Shown piece by piece: positions 25,572 through 34,752 of a DNA stretch of 64,000 nucleotides (positions are counted from its first letter, which is position 1; every line of letters starts with the position of its first letter). The translations under genes were made by a program, and so were the position numbers. The stretch is from positions 62,001-126,000 of the forward strand of contig NZ_AVBG01000005.1 in assembly GCF_000770675.1 (NCBI RefSeq), written 5' to 3'. Below the pieces are notes generated by a model that saw only the letters and a program-made list of their open reading frames with translations, made no database searches and was not told the origin of the DNA. Source of the stretch: Pontibacillus chungwhensis BH030062 (GTDB lineage: Bacteria; Bacillota; Bacilli; Bacillales; BH030062).

Positions 25572-27275
25572 CTAAGCGTGTGAGGATTCCAGCGCTTTAA
25601 GTTCGTCACTGATAAATGCCATTAACTCTTGAATCATCTCTGCTGAGAAATCAAATGAGATGCCAGCAGCTTTGTATACTTCGTTTAGTGATTTCGTATT
25701 TCCAAGTGATAGAGCATATTTGTAGCTTTCAAGTGCTTGTGTCGGATTCTCTTTGTACTGTTTGTACATTTGGACAGCGCCAAGCTGAGCAATGACATAT
25801 TCCACATAATAGAATGGAACTTCAAATATATGAAGGACTTTCAGCCAGTTATTCTCTAATACCTCCTCATTCTCGGACCAGTCTACTTGCTGGCCTCCGA
25901 ATGATTGTTTCAGTTCTTTAAATTTTTCGTTACGTTCTTGAGCGGTGTGGTTAGGATTCTCGTATAACCAGTGCTGGAACTGATCAATCACAATACCGAT
26001 AGGGAGGAAGTGAATGATACCTTCCAATTGCTCCCGCTTCGCACGTAGCAATTCTTCCTCATTGTCATAGAAGTGGTTCCAGTAATCCATCGTCAGAAGT
26101 TCCATGGTCATACTGGCAAGTTCAGCACTTTCCATCGGAGCTTCACGGTAAGAAGGGATTTGGATATCCTGACTTCGGCTATTATGGATACAATGTCCCA
26201 TTTCATGTAGAAGCGTAATCATATCATCATGAGAGGTATCAGCATTCATAAAGATAAACGAGACTCTAGATAGTGGAAGGAAATCGCAAAATCCACCTGG
26301 GGATTTCCCTTTACGCGTATCGAGGTCAAGCGTTCCTTTTTGGTTCATATCAGATAGTAAGTGGGCAAATGACGCATCGAGCTTCGTAAAGATCGAAGAA
26401 GATTTGTTTATGAGTTCTTCAGACGTCTTAAAAGGTTTAAGAGGATTCTGGCCTGATGGTGATGCGTTTAAATCCCAAGGCTTCAACGTATCCACTTTGA
26501 GGCGGTCCTTTTCTTTATTCATTAATTCATTCTTTAAAGGAACAACATGCTCCTGAATCGATCTCGCCAGTTCTTTACAATCTTCAGGCGTGTAATCAAA
26601 TCGCTCATATTCTTTAAACATATACTCAGTAAAATTGTTTAAATCTGCATTTTTCGCTTTTTTCTCCCGTAGTGAAATAAGCTGATCCATAATCGATTGC
26701 AGTTGATCCTTATGCTGTAGTCTTGCTTCGTTCATATGCGTGAAGGCTTCTTTTCTGATTTCTCTATTCGGATCTTGTAAATAAGGACTCATTTGACTGA
26801 GCGTTTTTTCTTCCCCGTGCCAATTCACTGTGATGCTTCCAGTAATCTCAAAGTATTGATTCGTTAATCGGTCTTCTTCGACTTCAATATCAATGTTTTC
26901 TTCTCGAAATAATTCCAATGCATTTTCCTTCATCTTTATAAATCGACCGTATGTAGTAGCATCTAGTTCCTTTTTGTGAGGGGAGTCAACGAATTTTTGG
27001 TCTAGTAATGCTCGGTATCGTTTAAGGAGTGGTTCAATCTTCTCCTGGTCCCGTTCTATGGCCCGTTTCGCTTCAGGGCTATCACTGTGACATTGAAAAT
27101 CAATGTAGTGACCTCTCAGTCCTTCATCAATCGCATCAAAGACTTGAGCTTGATCAAGTATCCATGATTCTAATTTCTCTACTGAATCGATGGGTTCTTG
27201 CACGAGTCTATTTAATTCAGACTCGATTGTTTCTGGTTGTGAAAAATCATATCGTTCTTGATAAAAAGTCGACAT
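25572..27275 (-). CDS. M3-family oligoendopeptidase
   Basis: The 567-residue cytosolic zinc peptidase shows the M3 active site HEMGH at residues 357-361, followed by the downstream glutamate region MESAELASM as third zinc ligand. The N-terminal part is helical, as in PepF-type enzymes that trim short peptides. The length is near the family norm of about 565-600. It is monocistronic, with GGAGG before the ATG and a truncated repeat copy upstream. Confidence 0.93.
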   Translation of the reverse strand: MSTFYQERYDFSQPETIESELNRLVQEPIDSVEKLESWILDQAQVFDAIDEGLRGHYIDFQCHSDSPEAKRAIERDQEKIEPLLKRYRALLDQKFVDSPHKKELDATTYGRFIKMKENALELFREENIDIEVEEDRLTNQYFEITGSITVNWHGEEKTLSQMSPYLQDPNREIRKEAFTHMNEARLQHKDQLQSIMDQLISLREKKAKNADLNNFTEYMFKEYERFDYTPEDCKELARSIQEHVVPLKNELMNKEKDRLKVDTLKPWDLNASPSGQNPLKPFKTSEELINKSSSIFTKLDASFAHLLSDMNQKGTLDLDTRKGKSPGGFCDFLPLSRVSFIFMNADTSHDDMITLLHEMGHCIHNSRSQDIQIPSYREAPMESAELASMTMELLTMDYWNHFYDNEEELLRAKREQLEGIIHFLPIGIVIDQFQHWLYENPNHTAQERNEKFKELKQSFGGQQVDWSENEEVLENNWLKVLHIFEVPFYYVEYVIAQLGAVQMYKQYKENPTQALESYKYALSLGNTKSLNEVYKAAGISFDFSAEMIQELMAFISDELKALESSHA

Positions 27276-27346
27276 CTCGGTTCCTCCTTTAGTAGCTCCT
27301 TCTGTATTTTATCATGAAACAGAAAATTCCAAAAATATAGGCTAGA

Positions 27347-27485
27347 GAATGTTTCCGTATGCTTTAGTTGAGTGTAAGGTGGGCCTGGAAACCACTCGCT
27401 TTCCTGTGGCTCACCTAGGCTCTTCTGCCCACGGGAGTCTCGCAGTTTCCAGTCCCACCTTGCCAAATTAGGGAGAACGGAAAAA
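27347..27485. repeat. Palindromic intergenic repeat, copy R4 with internal deletion
   Basis: The copy closely follows R3a but lacks about 43 bp (R3a positions 24649-24691) in its centre, joining CCTGTGG directly to CTCACCTAGG. The outer AAGGTGGG/CCCACCTT stem remains with one mismatch. The right flank GCCTTTCATATTAAGGGGG matches that of the R3 pair. Confidence 0.85.
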
Positions 27486-27719
27486 TACCATATTTGGTGA
27501 AATAAACTCACAAACAGTTTTGAGCCTTTCATATTAAGGGGGGGCTATTTGGAGTGAATAAAAATCAAGTAAAACATTATCTGAGACAATACAAAAACTA
27601 GTACTTTTTAGTTTAATTCCAGCCAGTAATGTGCCTCTATATAAGTATGTTAAGCGTTTTCTTATAAGTGTTTTAAATATTAAGTCCCCATCTTCTTCTG
27701 TATAAGGGATGCATCTTTT
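27486..27719. other. AT-rich leader region, no gene seen
   Basis: No gene or structured RNA was recognised between repeat R4 and the art promoter region. Confidence 0.5.
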
Positions 27720-27779
27720 TGTATAAAAATTTATAAAAAGGGTATTTACTTCGTGTTTTATGTGTTATTATACATAATA
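27720..27779 (+). promoter_or_regulatory. Promoter of art operon with ARG-box-like palindromes
   Basis: TTTACT (27745) and TTATAC (27768) are 17 bp apart. TGTATAAAAATTTA at 27720-27733 matches the arginine box TGAATWWWWATTCA at all but two symmetric positions, and a second near-palindrome TATTATACATAATA at 27766-27779 overlaps the -10. AhrC/ArgR control is inferred. Confidence 0.45.
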
Positions 27780-27813
27780 TCTAATAAACATACATTAACA
27801 GGGGGCGGCAATA

Positions 27814-28605
27814 ATGAAGAAATTTGCACTTATATTATCAATTATGGCAACGATGGTTGTTCTTGCAGCGTGTGGCAGTTCTGAAGCGGCTAATGGTGAA
27901 GGAGAAGACGGGAAGAAAACATTGGTTATGGGAACATCGGCTGACTATAAACCTTTTGAATTTATAGATACAGCTAATAGTGATGAAATTGTCGGGTTCG
28001 ATATTGATATAGCCAAACACATTACAGAGGAATTGGGTTATGAGTTGAAGATCGAAAACATGGACTTTAGCGGGTTGATTGCAGCTCTTAATAGTAACAA
28101 AGTAGATTTCGTCTTTGCAGGAATGTCTCCAAATGAGAAACGTGAAAAGCAAGTTGATTTCTCAGATATTTATTACGAAGCGCATAATGCGGTAGTTTCA
28201 ATGGAGGATACTTCAATAGAAGAATTAAGTGATCTACAAGGAAAGAAGATCGGAGTACAGCTTGGTTCGATTCAAGAAGGTAAAGCCAAAGAACTTCAAG
28301 AAGAATACGAAGGTATTGAAGTCATTCAACGTGACTTAATTCCTCAACTTGTAGAAGAGCTGAAGACAGGACGTATAGATGCAGCTATTATCGAAGATAG
28401 TGTCACAAGCGGCTATCTAGAAAAAAATGAAAAGCTAACTCAGTTCATCCTTGATCCAAACACTTCTAAGGGTTCTGCGGCAGCATTCCCTGACGACAGT
28501 GAGCTAGTTGAAGAATTTAATGAAGAAATTGAAAAGATGAAAGAAAGCGGCAAAATGGATGAACTTATTAAGAAATGGTTTGAAAACGGAGGAAAGTCTG
28601 AATAA
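27814..28605 (+). CDS. artP: Polar amino acid (arginine-type) ABC transporter binding lipoprotein
   Basis: The 263-residue protein has a lipoprotein signal peptide with lipobox LAAC and lipidated Cys20. The rest is a family-3 solute-binding fold, with SADYKPFEFID, FDIDIAKHI and the FSGLIAALNSNKVDFVFAGM hinge region. It captures an amino acid outside the membrane for the next two gene products. Arginine is the best guess, from similarity to B. subtilis ArtP and the ARG-box-like sequence; other polar amino acids remain possible. Confidence 0.85.
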   Translation: MKKFALILSIMATMVVLAACGSSEAANGEGEDGKKTLVMGTSADYKPFEFIDTANSDEIVGFDIDIAKHITEELGYELKIENMDFSGLIAALNSNKVDFVFAGMSPNEKREKQVDFSDIYYEAHNAVVSMEDTSIEELSDLQGKKIGVQLGSIQEGKAKELQEEYEGIEVIQRDLIPQLVEELKTGRIDAAIIEDSVTSGYLEKNEKLTQFILDPNTSKGSAAAFPDDSELVEEFNEEIEKMKESGKMDELIKKWFENGGKSE

Positions 28606-28623
28606 GGCAAGGAGTGGAACGGT

Positions 28624-29271
28624 ATGGAAGAGATTATCCCATCAATCCCCTTTATATTAGAGGGGATTCTCATAACATTAAAATTCGTCTTACTATCTGG
28701 AGTTATAGGATTCATACTAGGAATTGGAGTGGCTCTTGCGAAACTTGGTAAAAGTAAAGCATTAGGGAAAATCGCAGGTGCCTATACAGCATTCTTCCGA
28801 GGGACACCTCTTATCCTGCAACTTGTCTATATCTATTATGTCATTCCGCAAGTAACACCTTGGAACATTGAGCCGTTCGTCGCAGGTGTAATCGCGTTTT
28901 CGTTGAACTCTGCTGCCTATATTTCTGAAATCATCAGAGCTGGTATTCAATCCGTTGATAAAGGTCAATTTGAAGCAGCTAAAGCTCTCAATATCCCATA
29001 TTTCAAGGCAATGCGAAAAATTATTTTGCCACAAGCTATTAAACACATTTTACCTGCTTTAATGAATGAAGGCATTATGTTACTAAAAGAATCGGCTGTT
29101 ATTTCTGTTATTGGTGTATCAGATATTATGCGCAGAGGACAAATTGTAGCAGCTGATACCTACAACTATATTGGAGCCTTAACCATCCCATTAATCTTAT
29201 ATTTCCTTATGGTTCGGATGCTAGAGATGTACGGGTCTAGGGTAGAAAGAAGGTTGAGTTACAGTGATTAA
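28624..29271 (+). CDS. artQ: Polar amino acid ABC transporter permease
   Basis: The 215-residue membrane protein is a HisM/GlnP-type permease with about five membrane segments. It has the [15 protein letters not shown] motif and the ATPase-docking EAA loop [21 protein letters not shown]. It probably works as a homodimer. It starts 18 bp after artP and overlaps artR by eight bases. Confidence 0.9.
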   Translation: MEEIIPSIPFILEGILITLKFVLLSGVIGFILGIGVALAKLGKSKALGKIAGAYTAFFRGTPLILQLVYIYYVIPQVTPWNIEPFVAGVIAFSLNSAAYISEIIRAGIQSVDKGQFEAAKALNIPYFKAMRKIILPQAIKHILPALMNEGIMLLKESAVISVIGVSDIMRRGQIVAADTYNYIGALTIPLILYFLMVRMLEMYGSRVERRLSYSD

Positions 29272-29980
29272 AGTAAATCAATTATCTAAAACATTTAAGA
29301 AGATGCCTGTTCTAAATAATATTTCAACAGAGATTAACAAGAAGGAAGTAGTTGCAGTGATTGGACCATCTGGGTCTGGTAAATCAACTTTTCTCCGTTG
29401 TTTAAATGGATTAGAACAACCAACAGAAGGCCAAGTTTATATTGATGGGACACAACTCAATGAACAAAATGTGACTCAAATACGTGAGAAAACAGGCATG
29501 GTGTTTCAGCACTTTCATCTCTTCCCTCATATGACCGTGCTTCAGAATATCACCTTTGCTCCTATGGAGACACATGGAAAGAGCAAAAAAGAGGCTGAAG
29601 AGAATGCCATGAAGCTACTTGAAACTGTGGGGTTATCCGATAAAGCAAATAGTTACCCGAATCAACTATCAGGTGGACAGAAACAAAGGGTTGCTATTGC
29701 AAGAGCACTTGCTATGCATCCAGAGATTATGCTTTTTGACGAGCCTACATCAGCGCTCGACCCAGAAATGGTAAAAGAAGTTTTGGATGTTATGAAGCAA
29801 CTCGCGAGCACGGGGATGACCATGGTTATTGTGACTCATGAAATGGCTTTTGCACGTGAAGTAGCCGATCGGATTATCTTCCTTGATCAGGGAGCTGTAG
29901 TAGAAGAAACAACACCTATTCAATTCTTTAATACTCCTTCAACTGAAAGAGCGCAGTCTTTCTTACAGAAAGTTCTTTAA
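29264..29980 (+). CDS. artR: Polar amino acid ABC transporter ATPase
   Basis: The 238-residue ATPase has Walker [11 protein letters not shown]-loop, signature [16 protein letters not shown] and Walker [15 protein letters not shown] followed by the switch histidine VTHE. It powers the art permease. It starts at GTG, overlapping artQ by eight bases, so the three genes form one operon closed by a terminator. Confidence 0.94.
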   Translation: MIKVNQLSKTFKKMPVLNNISTEINKKEVVAVIGPSGSGKSTFLRCLNGLEQPTEGQVYIDGTQLNEQNVTQIREKTGMVFQHFHLFPHMTVLQNITFAPMETHGKSKKEAEENAMKLLETVGLSDKANSYPNQLSGGQKQRVAIARALAMHPEIMLFDEPTSALDPEMVKEVLDVMKQLASTGMTMVIVTHEMAFAREVADRIIFLDQGAVVEETTPIQFFNTPSTERAQSFLQKVL

Positions 29981-29988
29981 TCATAAGG

Positions 29989-30019
29989 AAAGCCCTCTAT
30001 TTAATATAGAGGGCTTTTT
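29989..30019 (+). terminator. Terminator of the art operon
   Basis: AAAGCCCTCTAT pairs with ATAGAGGGCTTT across a 5-nt loop and is followed by Ts. Confidence 0.88.
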
Positions 30020-30057
30020 GGTATTATCTAATACAAAGGCGGTACCAATCCGGAGAA

Positions 30058-30453
30058 TTAGTTAGCATTTTGTAAAGCTTCTTCAAGCTGATATGTGCGA
30101 ACTTTGCGTGGGAGGAAACTGCGAATCTCATCTTCGTTAAAGCCAACTTGCAGACGCTTCTCATCAAGCATAATCGGACGCTTCAAAATGCTTGGGTTCT
30201 GCTCGATTAACTCATAAAGTTCACGCATTGTTAAATCATCTAAATCTACATCTAACTCTTTAAATACCTTTGAACGTTCAGAAATAATTTCTTTCGTCCC
30301 ATCTTCTGTCATACGAACGATTTCTTTAACTTCGTCTGCAGATAAAGGTTCAGAGAAAATGTTGCGTTCTGTGTACTCTAAGTTATGTTCCTCAAACCAC
30401 GCTTTCGCTTTACGGCAAGATGTACAACTTGGAGATAAATAAAGTGTAATCAT
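30058..30453 (-). CDS. spx: Global stress regulator Spx
   Basis: Spx binds the RNA polymerase alpha C-terminal domain and redirects transcription under thiol stress. The 131-residue product has the redox switch Cys10-Thr-Ser-Cys13 and the ArsC-like fold. The Spx-specific segment [20 protein letters not shown] is followed by a C-terminal tail ending ALQNAN that resembles the ClpXP-recognised end of B. subtilis Spx. An AGGAGG site precedes the ATG. It is monocistronic here. Confidence 0.96.
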   Translation of the reverse strand: MITLYLSPSCTSCRKAKAWFEEHNLEYTERNIFSEPLSADEVKEIVRMTEDGTKEIISERSKVFKELDVDLDDLTMRELYELIEQNPSILKRPIMLDEKRLQVGFNEDEIRSFLPRKVRTYQLEEALQNAN

Positions 30454-30505
30454 GCAATGAACCTCCTAATGGTCATTTGAATGTTACCTTACTTTCTTAC
30501 TTTCC

Positions 30506-30535
30506 ATCATATAAATCAGGGTGGACGTAAGTCAA
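30506..30535 (-). promoter_or_regulatory. Candidate promoter of spx
   Basis: On the minus strand TTGACT and TATGAT are 18 bp apart, 53 bp upstream of the spx start. Confidence 0.5.
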
Positions 30536-30544
30536 CTTGCATTC

Positions 30545-30564
30545 CCAAGTATACCACTTGGTAT
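30545..30564. promoter_or_regulatory. Nested inverted repeats upstream of spx
   Basis: Two overlapping palindromes lie 10 bp upstream of the spx -35: CCAAGT-N5-ACTTGG and ATACCA-N2-TGGTAT. This has the size of a MarR- or DUF24-type operator. B. subtilis spx is controlled by PerR and YodB; identity here is unknown. Confidence 0.4.
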
Positions 30565-30870
30565 GAAACTGGGCAAAATGATATTTCTCCCAAAATTGAG
30601 GGAATATGTTCCTCACCTTTTGATGTGAAAGTATGATAAAGTCATAGGCTATTTTTCTTGCATATGCTTGTTTAATACCCGTTATGTGATTAAGGTATGC
30701 ATCAATGGCACACCCGGCTGTTTTCGCCGTGATTAGATTGTAACATAAATATCTTTAATTTGAGATAGTTAATTTATTAATAATGATCCAATATTCTACT
30801 TTTCCTGATAAGCCGCCTTATGTTGAAGACTTGAAGCTGAGACATTTTATTATGTAGGGGGATGCCTGCA
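30565..30870. other. Intergenic stretch with no recognised feature
   Basis: AT-rich sequence between the spx upstream region and the R5 repeat pair. No convincing gene or regulatory element was found. Confidence 0.5.
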
Positions 30871-31036
30871 ATTATGAGTGCTTGGGCTTGCTCGGGGACA
30901 ACTCGCTTTCCTGCGGTGAGCTGGGAAGCCTCCTCGTTCGCTGTCGCTCTCTGTGGGGTCTCCCCTAGGCTCCTTCCCCCGCGGGAGTCTCGCAGTCCCC
31001 GAGCAAGCCCTGGCATAAAGAGGCTAAACGGCCCCC
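30871..31036. repeat. Palindromic intergenic repeat, copy R5a
   Basis: The stem GGGCTTGCTCGGGGA pairs with TCCCCGAGCAAGCCC. The interior has ACTCGCTTTCC on the left and GGAGTCTCGCAG on the right. It is the first member of a second inverted pair. Confidence 0.88.
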
Positions 31037-31076
31037 CTTAGAGGGTATAGAGGAAAGCTCACTTTTCCCTATATGG

Positions 31077-31258
31077 CATGTTTCCGTTCCTTCATATATG
31101 GCAAAGGTGGGCCGGGGAACTGCGAGACTCCTGCGGGAGAAAGAGGTAGACGAGACCCCGGAGCGAACAAAGTGAGTGAGGAGGCTCGACAGCTCGCCCG
31201 CGGAAAGCGAGTAGTTTCCCGGCCCACCTTAATCCACACTAGCGTCAACGGAAACATT
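31077..31258. repeat. Palindromic intergenic repeat, copy R5b (inverted)
   Basis: This copy is opposite to R5a. The stem AAGGTGGGCCGGGGAA pairs with TTCCCGGCCCACCTT; outer ends CATGTTTCCGTT and AACGGAAACATT are inverted. Flanking sequence around CTCTCAACAATCCTGCC matches the left flank of R6 in reverse. Confidence 0.88.
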
Positions 31259-31369
31259 ATCTCTCAACAATCCTGCCTTTTCTGAAAAGAGAAGGGATCA
31301 CGGAGTTGTGTCTGGATAATTCGAAAACTTATGTTTATCTATGGTGAATCGGGGTACACATCATAGGTG

Positions 31370-31383
31370 GTAAAGCGCTTTCA
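31370..31383. promoter_or_regulatory. cre-like CcpA site upstream of the put operon
   Basis: GTAAAGCGCTTTCA matches the catabolite-responsive palindrome TGAAAGCGCTTTCA at 12 of 14 positions, about 55 bp upstream of the candidate putB -35. Carbon control of proline breakdown is inferred. Confidence 0.5.
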
Positions 31384-31423
31384 GGGGCGGTTGTGTATAA
31401 ACCACAAAATTTTTGGCTGAAGT

Positions 31424-31451
31424 TTGTGGCATGGGCACGTTGTGGTATAGT
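31424..31451 (+). promoter_or_regulatory. Candidate promoter of putB-putC
   Basis: TTGTGG and TATAGT are 16 bp apart and leave a leader of about 100 nt. Repeated TTGTGG/CCACAA elements around 31390-31445 may form part of a regulator site. Confidence 0.45.
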
Positions 31452-31557
31452 CACTATAAAAGTTATAATTTTCTTAATAGAAAAACATTTAGCACAATAA
31501 ATGTATCTCTTTAATCTAAAGAAATCGTTACATCAACGATGAAGGGGTGTGGTGGTC

Positions 31558-32475
31558 GTGGAAGCGTTAAGTAAGAATTTCTTCTTATTATTATCCAATA
31601 GTTCAGTACTCGACAAGATGGCCAAGAAATGGGGGCCGCGTCTGGGAGCGGATAAGATTGTGGGGGGAGAGTCGTTTGACCAGGCCATTCCATTAATCCA
31701 ACAGTTGAATAGTCAGGGGCTGCATGTAACGGTGGATCATCTCGGTGAATACGTGAACTCAGAAGCGGAAGCTAGAGAGCGTGCCGAAGAATGCATAAGT
31801 ACGATCCAAGCTATTCATAACCATCAGTTGAACACGCAGCTAAGTTTGAAGTTGACCTCACTTGGTCTCGATATCAGCCGCGAACTTGTCTATGAAAATA
31901 TGACACGCATATTAGATGCAGCAAAGCAATATGATGTGGTTGTAACAATCGATATGGAGGATTCTTCTAGAACAGAGAAGACGCTGGAGTTGTATAAATA
32001 CTTCAAAAAAGACTATGACAATCTTGGTACTGTCATTCAATCGTATCTATTCCGTTCAAACCAAGACGTTGAGGAATTAAGCGACTATAACGCATACTTG
32101 CGTCTTGTGAAAGGTGCTTACAAGGAATCTGGGAAAGTAGCTTTTACGGAAAAGTCAATGGTGGATGATAACTTGAAAAAGTTAATTGCCAAGCACTTGT
32201 TAAATGGGAATTACACAGCGATTGCGTCACATGATGAGGCTATGATTGAGTTTACAAAGGACTTTGTTGAGAAGAACAATATTCCAAAAGATCAATTTGA
32301 ATTTCAAATGCTTTATGGCATGAGAAATCAAATGCAGCTTGATCTTCTGCAGGAAGGATACAAAGTTCGGGTCTATCTCCCTTATGGAGAAGACTGGTAT
32401 GGATATTTCATGAGAAGGTTAGCAGAGCGCCCGGCGAACATCGCTTTTGCGGTGAAAGGGCTCTTTAGTAAATAA
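31558..32475 (+). CDS. putB: Proline dehydrogenase
   Basis: This FAD enzyme oxidises proline to pyrroline-5-carboxylate. The 305 residues show the PRODH barrel motifs TVDHLGEY, LRLVKGAYKES, IASHDEAM, FEFQMLYGMR and the substrate-binding YFMRRLAERPAN. Several in-frame GTG codons are available. GTG at 31558 is chosen because it lies 10 bases from AAGGGG and aligns the N-terminus with that of the paralogue at 57049. The aldehyde dehydrogenase that completes the pathway follows directly. Confidence 0.95.
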   Translation: MEALSKNFFLLLSNSSVLDKMAKKWGPRLGADKIVGGESFDQAIPLIQQLNSQGLHVTVDHLGEYVNSEAEARERAEECISTIQAIHNHQLNTQLSLKLTSLGLDISRELVYENMTRILDAAKQYDVVVTIDMEDSSRTEKTLELYKYFKKDYDNLGTVIQSYLFRSNQDVEELSDYNAYLRLVKGAYKESGKVAFTEKSMVDDNLKKLIAKHLLNGNYTAIASHDEAMIEFTKDFVEKNNIPKDQFEFQMLYGMRNQMQLDLLQEGYKVRVYLPYGEDWYGYFMRRLAERPANIAFAVKGLFSK

Positions 32476-32515
32476 ATTAGCTACTGCTTAAATAACGAAG
32501 AGGAAGGGGAAATGA

Positions 32516-34066
32516 ATGATGGTACAACCGTACAAACACGAACCATTCACAGATTTCACAGTTAAAGAAAATAAGAAGGCTTTTGAGGATGCTTTGCAGC
32601 AGGTAAAAGGCCAGCTTGGCCAGGACCACCATTTACTTGTGGACGGAGAACGCATCTTAACGGATAATCACATCGTTTCCACAAACCCTGCTAATACAGA
32701 ACAAGTTGTTGGACGTGTATCAAAGGCTACTCAAGAGCTTGCTGAAAAAGCGATGCAAGCTGCTTCTAATTCATTCGAATCTTGGAGAAAATGGTCAGCT
32801 GAAGCGCGTGCAGGACTTTTACTTCGTGCCTCCGCTATTATGCGTCGACGCAAGCATGAACTTTCCGCTTATCTCGTTTATGAAGTAGGTAAGCCTTGGA
32901 AAGAAGCAGACGCAGATACAGCAGAAGCTATTGACTTTCTAGAATATTATGCTCGCCAAATGTTAGAAATTGATAAAGGGAAGCACGTTGAGAGCCGTCC
33001 AGGCGAACGTAACCGCTACGTTTATCAGCCAATCGGTGTAACGGTAGTAATTCCGCCATGGAACCTGGCCCTTGCCATTATGGCTGGTACGACTGTGGCA
33101 CCTCTAGTAGCAGGAAACACAGTGGTTATGAAGCCAGCAAGTAACAGCCCGGTAATCGCGGCGAAATTTGTTGAAATTTTAGAAGAAGCAGGACTTCCTA
33201 AAGGTGTTCTAAACTTCGTACCAGGAAGCGGTGGAGAAGTTGGAGACTATTTGATTGAACATCCAAAGACTGCTCTAATCTCCTTCACAGGTTCTCGTGA
33301 CGTTGGCCTTCGTATAATGGAGAAAGCCTCTGTACGCCAAAATGGTCAAAACCATCTGAAGCAAGTCATTGCTGAAATGGGTGGTAAGGACACTGTTGTC
33401 GTTGACAAGGAAGCCAACATTGATACTGCTGTAGAGGCCATCATTGTTTCAGCGTTTGGATTCTCAGGACAGAAATGTTCTTCTGGTTCACGTGCTGTCG
33501 TGCACCAAGATGTGTACGATGAAGTACTAGAGCGTGTTGTAGCTCGTACGAAAGAACTTTCTGTAGGGAACGCAGCAGAATCAAACGTTTATATGGGACC
33601 AGTTGTAGACCAGTCTGCATATGACAAGATTATGTCCTATATGGAAGTAGGAAAAGAAGAAGGGCGTCTAATGATAGGTGGTAAAGGCGATGATTCCAAA
33701 GGTTACTTTATTGAGCCAACGATTTTTGCAGACCTTGCGCCTAATTCCCGTATGCAACAAGAGGAGATCTTTGGACCAGTTGTTTGCTTCACAAAAGCGA
33801 AAGACTTCGATGAAGCGATCGAGATTGCGAACAATACGGAATACGGCTTAACAGGAGCGGTAATCTCTGATAACCGCCAGCACTTAGAAATCGCAGCTCG
33901 CGACTTCCATGTGGGTAACCTTTACTTTAATCGTAACTGTACTGGTGCTATTGTTGGCTATCAGCCGTTCGGTGGATTCAAAATGTCTGGTACGGACTCT
34001 AAAGCCGGTGGACCAGATTATATCGCTCTCCACATGCAAGCTAAAACAATTTCTGAAATGTATTAA
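32516..34066 (+). CDS. putC: 1-pyrroline-5-carboxylate dehydrogenase
   Basis: The enzyme converts the glutamate-semialdehyde form of P5C to glutamate with NAD. The 516-residue protein has the aldehyde dehydrogenase motifs VVIPPWNLA, the active base Glu287 in IAEMGGKD and nucleophile Cys321 in [11 protein letters not shown]. Two adjacent ATG codons (32516 and 32519) follow AGGAAGGGG; either may be used. B. subtilis has two such enzymes (RocA and PutC); the link to proline dehydrogenase favours PutC. Confidence 0.95.
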   Translation: MMVQPYKHEPFTDFTVKENKKAFEDALQQVKGQLGQDHHLLVDGERILTDNHIVSTNPANTEQVVGRVSKATQELAEKAMQAASNSFESWRKWSAEARAGLLLRASAIMRRRKHELSAYLVYEVGKPWKEADADTAEAIDFLEYYARQMLEIDKGKHVESRPGERNRYVYQPIGVTVVIPPWNLALAIMAGTTVAPLVAGNTVVMKPASNSPVIAAKFVEILEEAGLPKGVLNFVPGSGGEVGDYLIEHPKTALISFTGSRDVGLRIMEKASVRQNGQNHLKQVIAEMGGKDTVVVDKEANIDTAVEAIIVSAFGFSGQKCSSGSRAVVHQDVYDEVLERVVARTKELSVGNAAESNVYMGPVVDQSAYDKIMSYMEVGKEEGRLMIGGKGDDSKGYFIEPTIFADLAPNSRMQQEEIFGPVVCFTKAKDFDEAIEIANNTEYGLTGAVISDNRQHLEIAARDFHVGNLYFNRNCTGAIVGYQPFGGFKMSGTDSKAGGPDYIALHMQAKTISEMY

Positions 34067-34071
34067 TAAAG

Positions 34072-34104
34072 AAAAAGCTTCTCACCTAGGTGAGAAGCTT
34101 TTTT
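34072..34104. terminator. Terminator after putC
   Basis: A nearly loopless perfect palindrome centred on CACCTAGGTG with AAAAAGCTTCT and AGAAGCTTTTTT arms lies between convergent genes and can act both ways. Confidence 0.88.
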
Positions 34105-34114
34105 GTGTGTATCT

Positions 34115-34531
34115 TTATTGGTTTGGATAGTCGCAGTACTCCACAATCGTTCCTTCTGTATCCGCTGGGTTAACGTAAATTAATCGTCTACCATGCTTGT
34201 TGGTGCGTAAGCTTCCTTCTAAAATGCGAATGCCATTTTCTTCTAGTTCTTTTATAGCCTCATCCAAATCATCTACTTGATAAGCCACATGATGAACGCC
34301 TTTTCCTTTTTGTTTAATGAACCGGGCAATAGGTGAAGTCGTATTATTCGTTGGCATTAAAAGCTCGGTACGAAATCCGTTAACATCCATAATGGCGATC
34401 TCACTTTCAACTCCGATTGCTTCACTGCGATAACGGTCAATCATTGTTGCACCTAACACGTTTTCATAAAAATGAATACTTTCTTCTATATTTCGAACGG
34501 CTACGCCGATATGATCCAAATGTTTCTCCAT
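34115..34531 (-). CDS. VOC protein, methylmalonyl-CoA epimerase-like
   Basis: The 138-residue protein has two VOC half-modules. HIGVAVRNIEESIHFYENVLG and GVHHVAYQVDDLDEAIKEL carry the metal-binding histidines, and TIVEYCDY carries a glutamate, as in methylmalonyl-CoA epimerase. The true substrate is unproven because no methylmalonyl-CoA mutase gene is nearby. It lies between the put operon and its regulator on the opposite strand. Confidence 0.75.
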   Translation of the reverse strand: MEKHLDHIGVAVRNIEESIHFYENVLGATMIDRYRSEAIGVESEIAIMDVNGFRTELLMPTNNTTSPIARFIKQKGKGVHHVAYQVDDLDEAIKELEENGIRILEGSLRTNKHGRRLIYVNPADTEGTIVEYCDYPNQ

Positions 34532-34752
34532 ATTAATTCTCCTCGTCTCATTAGTGGAACCATTGTATCATAATGTCCCTATGTACTGTTCTTAAAGTAT
34601 TTTCATACATCATGATTTCAGATAATATAAACTGAATATTAAAAAGACTATTAATACTCTGCAACATCGCCTTTCCCTTTTGTGAGAAAAGTCGCTATAA
34701 TGAACATTAGGTTTTCTTGTTCGACACCGCTTTGAAAGGTAAGGGATGAACT

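Noticed and set aside
31420-31450. Possible sigma-54 (SigL) promoter upstream of putB, suggested by TGGCAT and GCACG-TTG
   Set aside because: The distance between the GG and GC elements does not fit the -24/-12 spacing; a sigma-A-like pair fits better.
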